A stretch of DNA of 64,000 bases from NCBI GenBank assembly GCA_009778915.1, contig WRFH01000001.1:310001-374000 (forward strand), in the 5' to 3' direction. The position numbers and the translations under genes were made by a program. Each line of letters starts with the position of its first letter. The first letter of the stretch is position 1. The notes under the pieces were generated by a model. The model worked only from the letters and a program-made list of their open reading frames with translations, was not told the origin of the DNA and did not search any database. Shown one piece after another: positions 24,622 to 31,079 of the stretch. The stretch comes from Elusimicrobiota bacterium. Lineage in GTDB: Bacteria > Elusimicrobiota > Elusimicrobia > Elusimicrobiales > Elusimicrobiaceae.

Positions 24622-24627
24622 TATAAT
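24622..24627 (+). promoter_or_regulatory. -10 hexamer of the RNase HI gene (leaderless arrangement)
   Basis: TATAAT, then six bases (AGTGAA), then the ATG at 24634. This supports 24634 rather than the in-frame TTG at 24619 as start. Confidence 0.55.
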
Positions 24628-24633
24628 AGTGAA

Positions 24634-25119
24634 ATGAAAGTAATCATCAACGTTGACGGCGGTTCGCGCGGAAATCCGGGCTTTGGGGCGGCGGGGTTTG
24701 TCATTAAAGACTGCGCCGGCAAAACTCTGCGCGCGGAAGGTAAATTTTTGGGCGTCTGCACAAATAACCACGCGGAATTTACCGCGCTGCTGCTTGCGTT
24801 AAAAGCCGCGAAAAATTTACGCGCGCTGGAACTGCAAATTTACGCGGATTCGCTTTTGTTAGTCAAGCAATTTTTGGGCGAGTATAAAATTAAAAGCCCG
24901 AACCTCAAAGATTTAATGGCGGAAATAAGGACGGCCGCGCGCTGTTTTCAGACGGTAAATATCGCCCACGTCCCGCGTGAAAAAAATAAAGAGGCGGATA
25001 AGTTGGTTAATACCGCGCTTGACGCGGAACTGAAATCCGCCGTCGCCAAAATGAAAAAAGAGGCCGGAATATCGGTGAAAAAAGCCGCTCCGAAAGGGGA
25101 GCAGCTAGAGTTGTTCTGA
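24634..25119 (+). CDS. rnhA: RNase HI-like ribonuclease with a C-terminal clamp-binding-like motif
   Basis: A 161-residue RNase H fold protein. The catalytic acids fit the family: Asp8 in NVDGGSRGNPG, Glu in NNHAEFTAL, Asp in YADSLLLVKQ, and the last acidic residue in KNKEADKLVN. It hydrolyses RNA in RNA-DNA hybrids. The basic-protrusion region of E. coli RNase HI is absent, as in the shorter RnhA-like group. After the core a Lys/Ala-rich linker (residues 130-155) leads to the extreme C-terminus EQLELF, which resembles the QL-x-LF beta-clamp-binding motif. Convergent with tdk, nine bases apart. Confidence 0.9.
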   Translation: MKVIINVDGGSRGNPGFGAAGFVIKDCAGKTLRAEGKFLGVCTNNHAEFTALLLALKAAKNLRALELQIYADSLLLVKQFLGEYKIKSPNLKDLMAEIRTAARCFQTVNIAHVPREKNKEADKLVNTALDAELKSAVAKMKKEAGISVKKAAPKGEQLELF

Positions 25120-25128
25120 GAGATAAAA

Positions 25129-25683
25129 TTAATCTTCAAAACATTTTCTGCATCTGGCTTCATATACTCCCGCGGCGCCTACCAGCACGCGGGATTTGTT
25201 TTTTGTAATTCTCTTCGAACGGCTGGCCGGGCTGCCGCATTTGGTGCAGACTGCCAGTTTTTTCGTCACAAATTCCGCCCGCGCCATAAGCTGCGCCACG
25301 ACTTCAAAAGGTTTGCCGGTATAATCCAAATCCACGCCGGCCACGATTACGCGCATGCCGCGGCGGGCCAGTTCTTCGCACACTTCCGGCAGCGCGGCGT
25401 CAAACAGGTTGGCCTCGTCTATGCCGACTACCCGCGTGCCTGGTTTAACTTTCTTCAAAATTTCTTTCGCGGTTTTGACCGGCGCGCTTTTCATGCTCAG
25501 TCTGGCGTGGGAGGTTATCTGCCCTTTGCCATAGCGAGTGTCTAAGGAAGAGTTGAAAATCTGCGTTTTCTGCCGCGCTATTTTCGCGCGTTTAAGGCGT
25601 TCGATAAGTTCTTCGCTTTTGCCGGAAAACATGCAGCCGCACAGAACTTCTATCCACCCTTGTTTTGTTGTATAAGCGTCCAT
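25129..25683 (-). CDS. tdk: Thymidine kinase
   Basis: A 184-residue type II thymidine kinase that phosphorylates thymidine for dTMP salvage. Walker A is GCMFSGKS near residue 15. The Walker-B-like GIDEANLF, the RGMRVIVAGVDLDYTGKPF lasso region and two zinc-binding pairs (CTKCG and CRKC) are present. I start at 25683 because this gives the normal N-terminus (GWIEVLCG shortly after) and a TATAAT ends six bases before that ATG. Earlier in-frame starts up to 25725 add an unusual extension. Confidence 0.94.
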   Translation of the reverse strand: MDAYTTKQGWIEVLCGCMFSGKSEELIERLKRAKIARQKTQIFNSSLDTRYGKGQITSHARLSMKSAPVKTAKEILKKVKPGTRVVGIDEANLFDAALPEVCEELARRGMRVIVAGVDLDYTGKPFEVVAQLMARAEFVTKKLAVCTKCGSPASRSKRITKNKSRVLVGAAGVYEARCRKCFED

Positions 25684-25689
25684 CTGTTT

Positions 25690-25695
25690 ATTATA
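25690..25695 (-). promoter_or_regulatory. -10 hexamer of tdk (leaderless arrangement)
   Basis: TATAAT, then six bases (AAACAG), then ATG. Confidence 0.55.
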
Positions 25696-25852
25696 TATAA
25701 AATTGTACATCACAACTCTGTTCACGAGATAAAGATACTTGCTGATATTATGAAATAGATTAGGATAAATAATTGTAATTATTTATGTTTATCGTATACT
25801 AAAATATGCTATAGTATTTTTGTATCTTTAATCTAGTTAAGGAGGTTTTTCT

Positions 25853-26353
25853 GTGAGAAAAATAATAAAAAATATGTTAGCCGTTGTTTTTGTGTTGACC
25901 GCGGGGACAGCCGTAGCTTACGCTTACAGCAGTTATAACGAGTGCAGATGTAACCAAGCCTCTCTTGGCAGCGTTACCGCATATACTTGCTGTGTGGGCG
26001 GCTGGGGGGGATACGGCGGCAGCGGAGACTCACGCTGCTGTAGCAGCGTCGGTTCCACCTATGTCTGGGATAGCGCTAATAAAAAATGTTGCGGTTGGGC
26101 TCAGTCGACCGCTAGCAGTGCACAAAAGTATTGCACTCCTACGTCTGGTTCCACCAAATGTACTATGGAATACAATAATACTACTCAGCCTACCTGTAAT
26201 TACGCAAACAGAAACATTACTTGGACAAATTACACAGGCGGAACCTGTGTAAATCAAGGAACATTGGGATATTGCTATAGTGATAAAGGGAATAATAGCG
26301 GGAGCGTCTATACATCGGTAACTGCAATCCCTTACACCTGTTTGTGTCAATAA
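25853..26353 (+). CDS. Secreted cysteine-rich protein, CRC-N-Q type, member 1
   Basis: A 166-residue protein starting with GTG behind a strong TTAAGGAGG site. Signal peptide about residues 1-24 (ending VAYA-Y). The mature chain opens with NECRCNQASLGS and continues with CC pairs (YTCC, SRCC, KKCC) and 16 or so cysteines, plus many Ser, Thr, Gly and Asn. The opening motif recurs in the genes at 26627 and 28988, defining one subfamily. Its promoter differs from those of the other members. The function is unknown; a disulfide-stabilised surface or secreted protein is inferred. Confidence 0.75.
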   Translation: MRKIIKNMLAVVFVLTAGTAVAYAYSSYNECRCNQASLGSVTAYTCCVGGWGGYGGSGDSRCCSSVGSTYVWDSANKKCCGWAQSTASSAQKYCTPTSGSTKCTMEYNNTTQPTCNYANRNITWTNYTGGTCVNQGTLGYCYSDKGNNSGSVYTSVTAIPYTCLCQ

Positions 26354-26375
26354 AATTAATATAAATAAGCCATTG

Positions 26376-26412
26376 AAAACCCCCGGCCGTAAGTCAGGCC
26401 GGGGGTTTTATT
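26376..26412 (+). terminator. Intrinsic terminator
   Basis: AAAACCCCCGGCC pairs with GGCCGGGGGTTTT, followed by ATTTG. Confidence 0.85.
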
Positions 26413-26446
26413 TGTAATAACAGTCAGACAATACTGCTTTGCAGAT

Positions 26447-26517
26447 AGAATCGTCTCCGTAGTAAAAAAACATAGCTTTTTTAGTCGTTATAGATTACCT
26501 CTTTTTTACCTTAAAAA
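26447..26517 (+). promoter_or_regulatory. Shared cysteine-rich-family promoter, copy 1
   Basis: Conserved GAATCGTCTCCG, TAAAAAAACATAGC and TTTTTTAGT blocks are followed by a -35-like ATAGAT (26490-26495), a 16-bp spacer and TAAAAA (26512-26517). The downstream TTTTTTTACCTTAAAATG (26573-26590) looks like a second, duplicated -10 region, and it lies at the usual 37 bases from GTG. Confidence 0.6.
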
Positions 26518-26626
26518 TATAGGTGTAATCATATGTTTATACAGGTTGTGGTAAAGACAACATAAAGTTTAATTTTTTTACCTTAAAATGTATATGCCGA
26601 ATTACGGTTGTATAGGAGGGTTTCCT

Positions 26627-27403
26627 GTGAAGAAAAAAATAATATATATAACGTTTGCCGCAGTTTTGCTGTCGGCGGCGGGAACGGCTGCGGCGGCAGA
26701 TTATTATTCGTGCAGATGCGGTCAGGCCACGCCGGGAATTGATATAATCAGCAACTGCTGCAAGAACAACTATAAGGATGTAAACGGGAACACATACGGC
26801 GTTGACGGGGACAGCAGATGCTGCACGTCGGCGGAAATAAGCGCCGGGAAAAAATGGGTGAACGCGCAAAAGGCCTGCGTGGTGCCGTGCACGCCCAGCA
26901 CGGGGAGTTGGACGGCGGCCACAAGTTCAACCTCGGATACGTGCAACGGCGATAAAAATAATGCATATACGTGCGCGTCCGGCGCAAGAACATGCGTTGA
27001 CGTTATATCTACATCCGACGTAACGGCTTATGTGGGAGGCGGTTATATGACCAGCGGGTGCGCCAGCGACGGCAGCTGGCTGAGCACCACTATGGTTAAT
27101 TCACGTACGATTATGTTAGACGACGGCTCCGTCGGCAAATGCGACACATCCGCCGCCGGCTTCTTTGGCGCTCTTCCTAAAAACGGACAAGCACGTTCCA
27201 CTACAACAGACCAAGCCATCGTCAATTGGTGCCAAGCAAGATGCGCGGCGCAGGGCAACAAAGGCACCTATATATGTTACGTGCAGCCGACGCCGGCGTC
27301 AACCAAAACCTGTATAGCCACCAGCACGCAGAGTATGGTCCCCACGGCGGGCTGCCAATGCAACGGCCTCGCTTATCTGCAGAGAGCGGTTACCTGCTGC
27401 TGA
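26627..27403 (+). CDS. Secreted cysteine-rich protein, CRC-N-Q type, member 2
   Basis: A 258-residue protein. I choose the GTG at 26627 because TAGGAGGG lies seven bases upstream and the signal peptide (about residues 1-23, ending AAA-D) follows directly. The mature chain begins YYSCRCGQATPGID, then NCC and RCC, then a Thr/Ser-rich middle. The last 70 residues (WCQARCAAQGNKGTYICY ... CQCNGLAYLQRAVTCC) match the remnant at 28552-28776 closely. It ends in a CC pair before the stop. Function unknown. Confidence 0.75.
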   Translation: MKKKIIYITFAAVLLSAAGTAAAADYYSCRCGQATPGIDIISNCCKNNYKDVNGNTYGVDGDSRCCTSAEISAGKKWVNAQKACVVPCTPSTGSWTAATSSTSDTCNGDKNNAYTCASGARTCVDVISTSDVTAYVGGGYMTSGCASDGSWLSTTMVNSRTIMLDDGSVGKCDTSAAGFFGALPKNGQARSTTTDQAIVNWCQARCAAQGNKGTYICYVQPTPASTKTCIATSTQSMVPTAGCQCNGLAYLQRAVTCC

Positions 27404-27439
27404 AGTTGTTGTATTGTTTAAGAACGTTTAAATAAACTC

Positions 27440-27473
27440 AAAAGCCTGTACCGTTTCGGTACAGGCTTTTTTA
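27440..27473 (+). terminator. Intrinsic terminator
   Basis: AAAAGCCTGTACC pairs with GGTACAGGCTTTTTT. The terminator after the remnant at 28776 is a diverged copy of this one. Confidence 0.9.
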
Positions 27474-27513
27474 TAATAAAAGTCAAAAAACTGCGTTCTA
27501 AAGTTATTCCTAA

Positions 27514-27587
27514 GATGGAATCGCTTCCGTCGTAAAAAAACATAGCCTTTTTAGTTATTATGGACTACGTATTTTTTGATTTAGAAT
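27514..27587 (+). promoter_or_regulatory. Shared cysteine-rich-family promoter, copy 2
   Basis: TGGAATCG, CGTCGTAAAAAAACATAGCC and TTTTTAGTTAT, then ATGGAC (27560-27565) as -35, a 16-bp spacer, and TAGAAT (27582-27587). GTG lies 36 bases downstream of the -10. Confidence 0.7.
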
Positions 27588-27623
27588 ATAAGAGTAATCC
27601 CATGATTATTAAGGAGGCCTTTT

Positions 27624-28478
27624 GTGAAAAAGAAAAAAATAAATTTAACGCTGGCAACGGTTTTATTGCTGTCCGCCGGAGCGGTTTTAATGTTTGCAGT
27701 TCACGCTTATGCCGCTTGCGGTGATAACTATCACGCGTGCCGGTGTAAACAGTATACCGGCGGGAATTTTAGTTCATTAGGAGTCAGTTCTCTTAATGAC
27801 TGCTGCACTTACAGACAACAAGGGTGTGATGTAGGCACTTCCTATTTTTCAGGGACTGGGTTAACATTCGACACAAGCAGCGGTAAGTGCAAGACAACGT
27901 GCGCGTCTACATGTCCTACGGGACAAACCAGAACGAGCGTAAGTTATTCGGACGACGGCGCATGCTGTATGGCGGCGCCAAGTATTACGTGTTCTTTGAC
28001 AAGTGAAACCTGGAATATGTGTACCCCGTCTTCCAGCGTTTGTCTCACGGACGCTTGGGGGGATAATATTAATCCCGCGACTGCCGCGCAAATAAGTGCA
28101 TTGCCGGCCACGGCAACTGCCTATAAGGATTACTTTGACGTAAAATATGCAAAAGATGCCGATACGGGGTCAATTTGGGGGGGATACTCAGGGTCTTGCG
28201 TCGGTACAGCCTGCAACATTTCAGGAGTTAGCGATTGCCCGGCCGGTTACGCCAGCACGTCTGCCTTTATCAGCGCGGGTTGTCCGGGCGCGGCCTTTTT
28301 TCCTTCTTCCAGTTCCAGCTATAACAGTATAACCGCTCAGGCTAACGCTAACGGCACCAGTGCGTGGTCTAACGGTTATGGCGTAAGAGCGTGCAGGTTT
28401 AACAGCGGAGGGAACCAATATATGGTTGCCTGTTTTATAAACCCAGGATATTTTTACAGGGATTACTGGTGTCAATAA
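27624..28478 (+). CDS. Secreted cysteine-rich protein, CRC-Q-tg type, member 3
   Basis: A 284-residue protein with GTG start behind TTAAGGAGG. Signal peptide about residues 1-30 (ending AYA-A). The mature chain opens YHACRCKQYTGGNFSSLGVSSLNDCC, shown here in part, the same block as in the proteins at 51440 and 52428, and then CASTCPTGQTRTSVSYSDDGACC. The remaining 170 residues are unique, rich in Ser, Ala, Tyr and Cys. Its subfamily differs from the ATPG-type neighbours. No catalytic motif seen. Confidence 0.75.
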   Translation: MKKKKINLTLATVLLLSAGAVLMFAVHAYAACGDNYHACRCKQYTGGNFSSLGVSSLNDCCTYRQQGCDVGTSYFSGTGLTFDTSSGKCKTTCASTCPTGQTRTSVSYSDDGACCMAAPSITCSLTSETWNMCTPSSSVCLTDAWGDNINPATAAQISALPATATAYKDYFDVKYAKDADTGSIWGGYSGSCVGTACNISGVSDCPAGYASTSAFISAGCPGAAFFPSSSSSYNSITAQANANGTSAWSNGYGVRACRFNSGGNQYMVACFINPGYFYRDYWCQ

Positions 28479-28499
28479 TACGTATTTGAAATAACTAAA

Positions 28500-28534
28500 C
28501 AAACCGCCACGGTTTAAACCGCGGCGGTTTTTTG
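28500..28534 (+). terminator. Intrinsic terminator
   Basis: AACCGCC-CGGTTT pairs with AAACCG-GGCGGTT, followed by TTTTGG. Confidence 0.75.
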
Positions 28535-28551
28535 GTTTTTGAATTTATTTT

Positions 28552-28776
28552 ACTCTTCCCGCGGCCGGGCAGTCAAGTGCTACCACAACAAATACAAATG
28601 CCGTTGCATGGTGCCAGGCAAAATGCGCCGCGCAAGGTAACAGCGGCACCTATATATGTTTTGTGGCGCCGTCAGCCAAAACGTGTATTGCCACCGGCAC
28701 AACCGGGATGGTCCCTACGGCAGGCTGCAAATGTAACGGCGCCACTTATCAGCAAAGAGCGGTTACCTGTTGCTGA
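28552..28776 (+). pseudogene. 3' remnant of a cysteine-rich protein gene (paralogue of 26627)
   Basis: Read in the frame of the codon at 28552, this segment encodes TLPAAGQSS, AWCQAKCAAQGNSGTYICF, KTCIATGT and a C-terminus ending RAVTCC followed by TGA. It aligns along its whole length with the last 75 residues of the protein at 26627-27403. There is no signal peptide, promoter block or ribosome site, and an in-frame TGA sits just upstream (28540-28542). The downstream terminator is also copied. The 5' end of a duplicated gene has been deleted. Confidence 0.8.
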
Positions 28777-28802
28777 AGTTTGAAAAAAATTCAAATTAGC
28801 TC

Positions 28803-28837
28803 AAAAGCCCGTACCATTAAATGGTACGGGCTTTTTC
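28803..28837 (+). terminator. Intrinsic terminator of the gene remnant
   Basis: AAAAGCCCGTACCAT pairs with ATGGTACGGGCTTTTT. It is a diverged copy of the terminator at 27440. Confidence 0.85.
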
Positions 28838-28878
28838 ATATAAAAATCAGAAAATATTGTTTTGCAACGGCCAGGTAG

Positions 28879-28951
28879 CTGGAATCGTCTCAGTCGTAAA
28901 AAAACATAGCCTTTTTAGTTATTTTGGATTAACTTTTTTTCGGGTTAAAAT
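28879..28951 (+). promoter_or_regulatory. Shared cysteine-rich-family promoter, copy 3
   Basis: TGGAATCGTCT, GTCGTAAAAAAACATAGCC and TTTTTAGTTATTTTGGAT. The -35 TTGGAT is at 28924-28929, the spacer is 16 bp, and the -10 TAAAAT is at 28946-28951. GTG lies 36 bases downstream. Confidence 0.75.
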
Positions 28952-28987
28952 ATAAGTGTGATTCCAAGATTATTAAGGAGGTTTTTT

Positions 28988-29851
28988 GTGAAAAAAATAA
29001 TAAAGATTTTTGAGCTCTTTGCGTTTTTATTTATTTCTGCGGCGGTGTTTGCGGCTACGCCTTATGAACATTGCCGGTGCAATCAGGCTACGCCCGGGCT
29101 GACAAATAACGCGACTACCTGCTGTTTAGATACCGCTACCCCTGCTAACGCGTATCAAAATGCCAACAAAAGCACATGCTGTATGACAGTCAGCGGCGGT
29201 AAAATGTGGACGGGCGGAAACGCGGATTTTTCCCCGTCTTACTGTAAATATGCCTGCCCGGCCAGCTGCCCTGCGGGCCAAACCAGAATATCCGGCGTGG
29301 ACTATTATGTAAACAGTTCAAGCGAATGCTGCCAGGCGTCATCCTGCACAAGTACTTACGGAAGCTGGACTTATACGACTTTCTCGTGCCCCATTAATAA
29401 TTCCCTTGACACATGCAACGGAGATGCCGGAAGCTCTTTCACCTGCGGTCCGAATGACTCCGGGAAAACTTGTACTGATTATATTCAGACCGGTTCGTGT
29501 ACAACTTCACAAGGGGGCTCATGGACTACGCTTTCAGACACTTATCAATTTTCTACCATGCAGACCAGATGCTCAGGAACTTGTTCACAGACTGGCATTA
29601 ACTACATATGTCCAAGCAACATAGACGTGTCAAACGCTACTCCGGCCGTGGCCGTGGAAGCCTGCAAAGCGCAATGCCAGGGGCTTACGGGCGCCCCCGG
29701 CGTACCATGCTCATCTTCGTGCCAGGTGGTGGGAAACTGCTGGCCCAATTCAAACAACGTCGGAGTTTATTGCCAGGTCAGGGGCCTTAGCTGCACGGTA
29801 ACGGGAGGAGGTTCCTATTCCGGGGGATACAGAACCGTAAAATGCTGCTGA
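28988..29851 (+). CDS. Secreted cysteine-rich protein, CRC-N-Q type, member 4
   Basis: A 287-residue protein started at the GTG 28988 behind TTAAGGAGG. Signal peptide about residues 1-22 (ending VFA-A). The mature chain begins YEHCRCNQATPGL, followed by TTCC, STCC and KYACPASCPAGQTR. The C-terminal part carries ACKAQCQGLTGAPGVPC and ends VKCC, mirroring the CQAKCAAQG ... TCC ending of the 26627 group. About 10 percent of residues are Cys. It converges on fba through a shared terminator. Function unknown. Confidence 0.75.
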   Translation: MKKIIKIFELFAFLFISAAVFAATPYEHCRCNQATPGLTNNATTCCLDTATPANAYQNANKSTCCMTVSGGKMWTGGNADFSPSYCKYACPASCPAGQTRISGVDYYVNSSSECCQASSCTSTYGSWTYTTFSCPINNSLDTCNGDAGSSFTCGPNDSGKTCTDYIQTGSCTTSQGGSWTTLSDTYQFSTMQTRCSGTCSQTGINYICPSNIDVSNATPAVAVEACKAQCQGLTGAPGVPCSSSCQVVGNCWPNSNNVGVYCQVRGLSCTVTGGGSYSGGYRTVKCC

Positions 29852-29868
29852 TGTAAAATCTTTGAAAT

Positions 29869-29900
29869 AAAAACCCCCGGCTGTAAAGCCGGGGGTTTTT
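29869..29900. terminator. Bidirectional intrinsic terminator
   Basis: AAAACCCCCGGC pairs with GCCGGGGGTTTTT, between a cysteine-rich protein gene and fba. Confidence 0.88.
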
Positions 29901-29910
29901 ATTAGTAATC

Positions 29911-30888
29911 TTATTTCACTCTTCCCGCGGAACCCAGGACGTTTTGGTTTTTATCTTTGTACATCGCGATAAGGTCGGTTCTGGCCGGGCCTAAATATTT
30001 GCGCGGGTCAAACTCTTCCGGCTTCGTCGCGAATACTTTGCGTATGGCGGCGGTCATTACAAGACGCCCGTCGGAATCGACGTTGATTTTGCAGACGGCG
30101 CTGGCGGCGGCTTTTCTTAACTGTTCCACCGGCACGCCGACGGCGTTTTCAAGTTTGCCGCCGTATTTGTTGATGGTGGCGACGGCCGTCTGGTCAACCG
30201 AGGACGCGCCGTGAAGAACTATCGGAAAGCCGGGAAGCCTTTTTTCAACTTCCGCCAAAATATCAAAGCGCAGCGGCGGGACGGACTGGCCGGGTTTGAC
30301 TTTAAATTTGTAAGCGCCGTGGCTGGTGCCTATGGAAATCGCCAGCGAATCAACGCCCGTTCTTTTGACAAAATCTTCAACCTGCGCCGGGTCCGTGTAG
30401 GTATGATGTTCGGCGGAAACTTCGTCCTCAATGCCTGCCAGAACGCCCAACTCGCCCTCAACGGTCACATCATGCTTGTGCGCGTATTCGACGACTTTTT
30501 TTGTCAGCGCGATATTTTCTTCATACGGCAGATGCGAACCGTCTATCATTACCGAAGAAAAACCGCTTTCAATGCAGTCCACGCAAAGTTCAAAACTGTC
30601 GCCGTGGTCAAGGTGCAGCGTAACGGGCACCGGCTTGCCGAGTTCTTTCATCATCTCGACGGCGCCGCGGCCCATCCAGCGGAGCAGGGTGGCGTTCGCG
30701 TATTTGCGCGCGCCGGAAGACACCTGCAAAATTACCGGGCTGCCGCTCTCGACGCACGCCGTAATAATAGCCTGCAGCTGTTCCATATTATTGAAATTAT
30801 AGGCCGGCACGGCGTAGCCGTTTTTCATAGCGTCTTTAAACATTTCCCTCGTGTTTACGAAACCTAGTTCTTTATAAGAAACTGTCAT
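29911..30888 (-). CDS. fba: Class II fructose-bisphosphate aldolase
   Basis: A 325-residue zinc-dependent aldolase cleaving fructose 1,6-bisphosphate to the two triose phosphates. Motifs seen are VPAYNFNNMEQ near 28, TLHLDHGD with the catalytic Asp and first zinc His, DGSHLPYEEN, VEGELGVLAG, the zinc-binding AEHHTYTDP, ISIGTSHGAYKF and VLHGASSV. The ATG at 30888 follows a GGAGGA site; upstream in-frame codons lack one. The C-terminus GSAGRVK is normal for the group with YKDKNQ preceding it. Confidence 0.95.
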   Translation of the reverse strand: MTVSYKELGFVNTREMFKDAMKNGYAVPAYNFNNMEQLQAIITACVESGSPVILQVSSGARKYANATLLRWMGRGAVEMMKELGKPVPVTLHLDHGDSFELCVDCIESGFSSVMIDGSHLPYEENIALTKKVVEYAHKHDVTVEGELGVLAGIEDEVSAEHHTYTDPAQVEDFVKRTGVDSLAISIGTSHGAYKFKVKPGQSVPPLRFDILAEVEKRLPGFPIVLHGASSVDQTAVATINKYGGKLENAVGVPVEQLRKAAASAVCKINVDSDGRLVMTAAIRKVFATKPEEFDPRKYLGPARTDLIAMYKDKNQNVLGSAGRVK

Positions 30889-31079
30889 TTTTATTCCTCC
30901 GACATATTTTAATTTACAATACATTTTACTATTTTTTGCCGGCGCGGTGGATAACAAAAAAGTGTCAGCGGAAATACTGTTTTAAATATATAGTGCAAAT
31001 ATTCTTTTTAATGTATATTGATTCTATATAACATTTTATATAATATATAAAAATTTATTTTAATAAGGGGTATAGAATT

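Noticed and set aside
28532-28783. 83-codon open frame over the gene remnant
   Set aside because: It is out of frame with the clear homology to the 26627 protein, which uses the frame of 28552.
30211-30867. 218-codon open frame antisense to fba
   Set aside because: It is entirely inside a firmly identified aldolase gene on the other strand; the product is arginine- and histidine-rich without any motif.
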